Below are positions 6,423-7,202 of a DNA stretch of 7,202 bases, in pieces. The translations under genes were made by a program, and so were the position numbers. The notes beneath the pieces were generated by a model that ran no database searches, had not been told where the DNA came from, and saw nothing but the letters and a program-made list of their open reading frames with translations. The stretch is from Planctomycetota bacterium (GTDB lineage Bacteria > Planctomycetota > PUPC01 > DSUN01): NCBI GenBank assembly GCA_016872875.1, contig VGYW01000426.1:1-7202 (forward strand). The letters run 5' to 3'. Position 1 is the first letter of the stretch; every line of letters starts with the position of its first letter.

Positions 6423-6471
6423 AATCCGCAATGGGCAATCCGAAATCCGAAATCCGAAATCCGAAATCGGC
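6423..6471 (+). repeat. Heptamer tract, seven units, creating a start codon
   Basis: Units: AATCCGC, AATGGGC, AATCCGA x4 (6437-6464), AATCGGC. The left edge TGAAATCCGCA (6420-6430) matches the tracts at 637 and 2740. The variant second unit, AATGGGC, supplies the ATG (6431) of the next gene. It is translated as GNPKSEIRNPKS before the first beta strand of the GT2 domain. Confidence 0.95.
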
Positions 6472-7195
6472 CCCATCGCTCTCTATCGTGATCCCGGCCT
6501 ACAACGAGAGTGCCGACATCGAGGCGGCGGTGGAGGCGGCCCTGGCCTACCTCGCGCGCGCCGCCCCGGACGGCGAGGTGATCGTGGTGGACGACGGGAG
6601 CACGGACGACACGGCGGAGCTCGTGGCCGCCTACGCGCGCGCCCAGCCCAGGGTGCGCCTCGTCCGCAACGAGCGGAACCGCGGCAAGGGCTACTCGGTG
6701 CGCCGCGGCGTCCTCGAGGCGCGCGGCGACATCGTGCTGTTCAGCGACGCCGACGGCTCGACGCCGCTGAGCGAGGCCCCGAAGCTCCTCGACGCCCTCC
6801 GCTCCGGCGGCGCCGACGTCGCCATCGGCTCCCGCGCGCTCCCTGAGTCCCGCCTCGAACGCCCCCAGCCCTGGCTCCGCAGGACGATGGGCTGGGTCTT
6901 CCGAAACATCGTCCGCCTACTCGTCCTGCGCGGGTTCCGCGACACCCAATGCGGCTTCAAGGCCTTCCGCGCCCAGGCCGCACGAGAGGTCTTCAGCCGC
7001 CAGAGCCTCGACGGCTTCGCCTTCGACGTCGAGGCCCTTTTCATTGCCCGAAGGTTGGGGTATCATATTAAAGAGGTCCCTGTGCGCTGGCTCGATTCGC
7101 GCGACTCGCGCGTCCATCCCCTGCGCGACCCCGCGCGGATGTTCTGCGACCTCTTGCGAATCCGGTTCCGGGCCCTCCGCGGCCGCTACCGGTAG
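6431..7195 (+). CDS. GT2 polyprenyl-phosphate hexose transferase (ALG5/DPM1-like)
   Basis: 254 residues. Family 2 GT-A domain in order: LSIVIPAYNE (17-26), VDDGS (D54, D55), RNRGKGYSVRRG, SDADGSTP with the D106-A-D108 metal site, IGSRAL, GFRDTQCGFKAF (168-179), and RWLDSRDSRVHPLRD (219-233). The last two blocks are characteristic of dolichyl-phosphate beta-glucosyltransferase (ALG5) and related bacterial enzymes, which transfer a hexose from UDP- or GDP-sugar to a polyprenyl phosphate on the cytoplasmic face. It has no C-terminal membrane helices or GtrA domain, so the product is probably peripheral. The ATG lies within a heptamer unit and has no clear ribosome site; an in-frame CTG at 6419 directly follows the DUF362 stop, so initiation may depend on coupling. 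It could supply donor for the GT-C genes upstream. Glucose versus mannose cannot be decided. Confidence 0.88.
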   Translation: MGNPKSEIRNPKSAPSLSIVIPAYNESADIEAAVEAALAYLARAAPDGEVIVVDDGSTDDTAELVAAYARAQPRVRLVRNERNRGKGYSVRRGVLEARGDIVLFSDADGSTPLSEAPKLLDALRSGGADVAIGSRALPESRLERPQPWLRRTMGWVFRNIVRLLVLRGFRDTQCGFKAFRAQAAREVFSRQSLDGFAFDVEALFIARRLGYHIKEVPVRWLDSRDSRVHPLRDPARMFCDLLRIRFRALRGRYR

Positions 7196-7202
7196 GCCCT
7201 TT

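Noticed and set aside
40..6471. CRISPR array or phage-type iterons
   Set aside because: Units are only 7 bases with no spacers, no dyad symmetry and no cas or replication genes nearby.
7059..7080. AT-rich patch near the end of the GT2 gene as a promoter
   Set aside because: It is within conserved coding sequence (YHIKEVPVRW) and has no convincing -35 partner.
6416..7195. Readthrough or recoded TGA fusing DUF362 and GT2 in the same frame
   Set aside because: The two genes are in frame across one TGA followed by C, but TGA also ends four other complete or partial genes at sensible lengths, so a reassigned TGA is unlikely. Occasional readthrough cannot be judged from sequence.

Overview
The window is a GC-rich, tightly packed, single-strand stretch of a bacterial chromosome. 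Six genes all read on the + strand. They have 4-base overlaps or very short gaps and look like one operon for building lipid-linked sugars and transferring them to a cell-surface glycan. The organism cannot be named from this sequence. The GC content, TGA-dominated stops, many membrane glycosyltransferases and A-rich heptanucleotide tracts that read as SEIRNPK- or SAIRNPQ-type peptides remind me of planctomycete/PVC-like or other uncultivated-phylum genomes. That is an impression, not a demonstration.

Layout: (1) 2-631, the C-terminal two thirds of a SAM-dependent methyltransferase cut by the left edge; (2) 636-2735, a multi-pass GT-C type glycosyltransferase (ArnT/PMT-like) with a likely TTG start; (3) 2739-4340, a second GT-C enzyme resembling mycobacterial AftB-type arabinofuranosyltransferases; (4) 4374-5339, a UbiA-family prenyltransferase of the decaprenyl-phosphate phosphoribosyltransferase type; (5) 5336-6418, a DUF362 protein joined to gene 4 by an ATGA overlap; (6) 6431-7195, a GT2 polyprenyl-phosphate hexose transferase of the ALG5/DPM1 type.

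Proposed joint function (inference): gene 4 makes polyprenyl-phosphate-linked ribose or another pentose, gene 6 makes polyprenyl-phosphate-linked glucose or another hexose on the cytoplasmic face, and the two GT-C proteins use such donors on the outer face. The methyltransferase may cap or modify sugars, and the DUF362 role is unknown. The neighbouring AftB-like and UbiA genes recall the mycobacterial Rv3805c-Rv3806c pair of arabinogalactan synthesis.

The most unusual content is a family of heptanucleotide tandem tracts (units AAAAGTC, ATTACAG, AATCCGC, AATCAGA, AATCCGA). Six tracts lie in 7.2 kb: two inside the methyltransferase gene, including one in its catalytic core, and four at the start codons of genes 2, 3, 4 and 6. 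None of these units contains a stop in any sense frame, and each encodes the same cyclic heptapeptide in all three frames. Three tracts share an identical 11-base left edge, TGAAATCCGCA, that supplies or abuts the start codon. A different hexamer tract (GAGGAC) interrupts gene 2. These tracts look like inserted cassettes tolerated as coding sequence and are candidates for frame-switching (phase-variable) loci.
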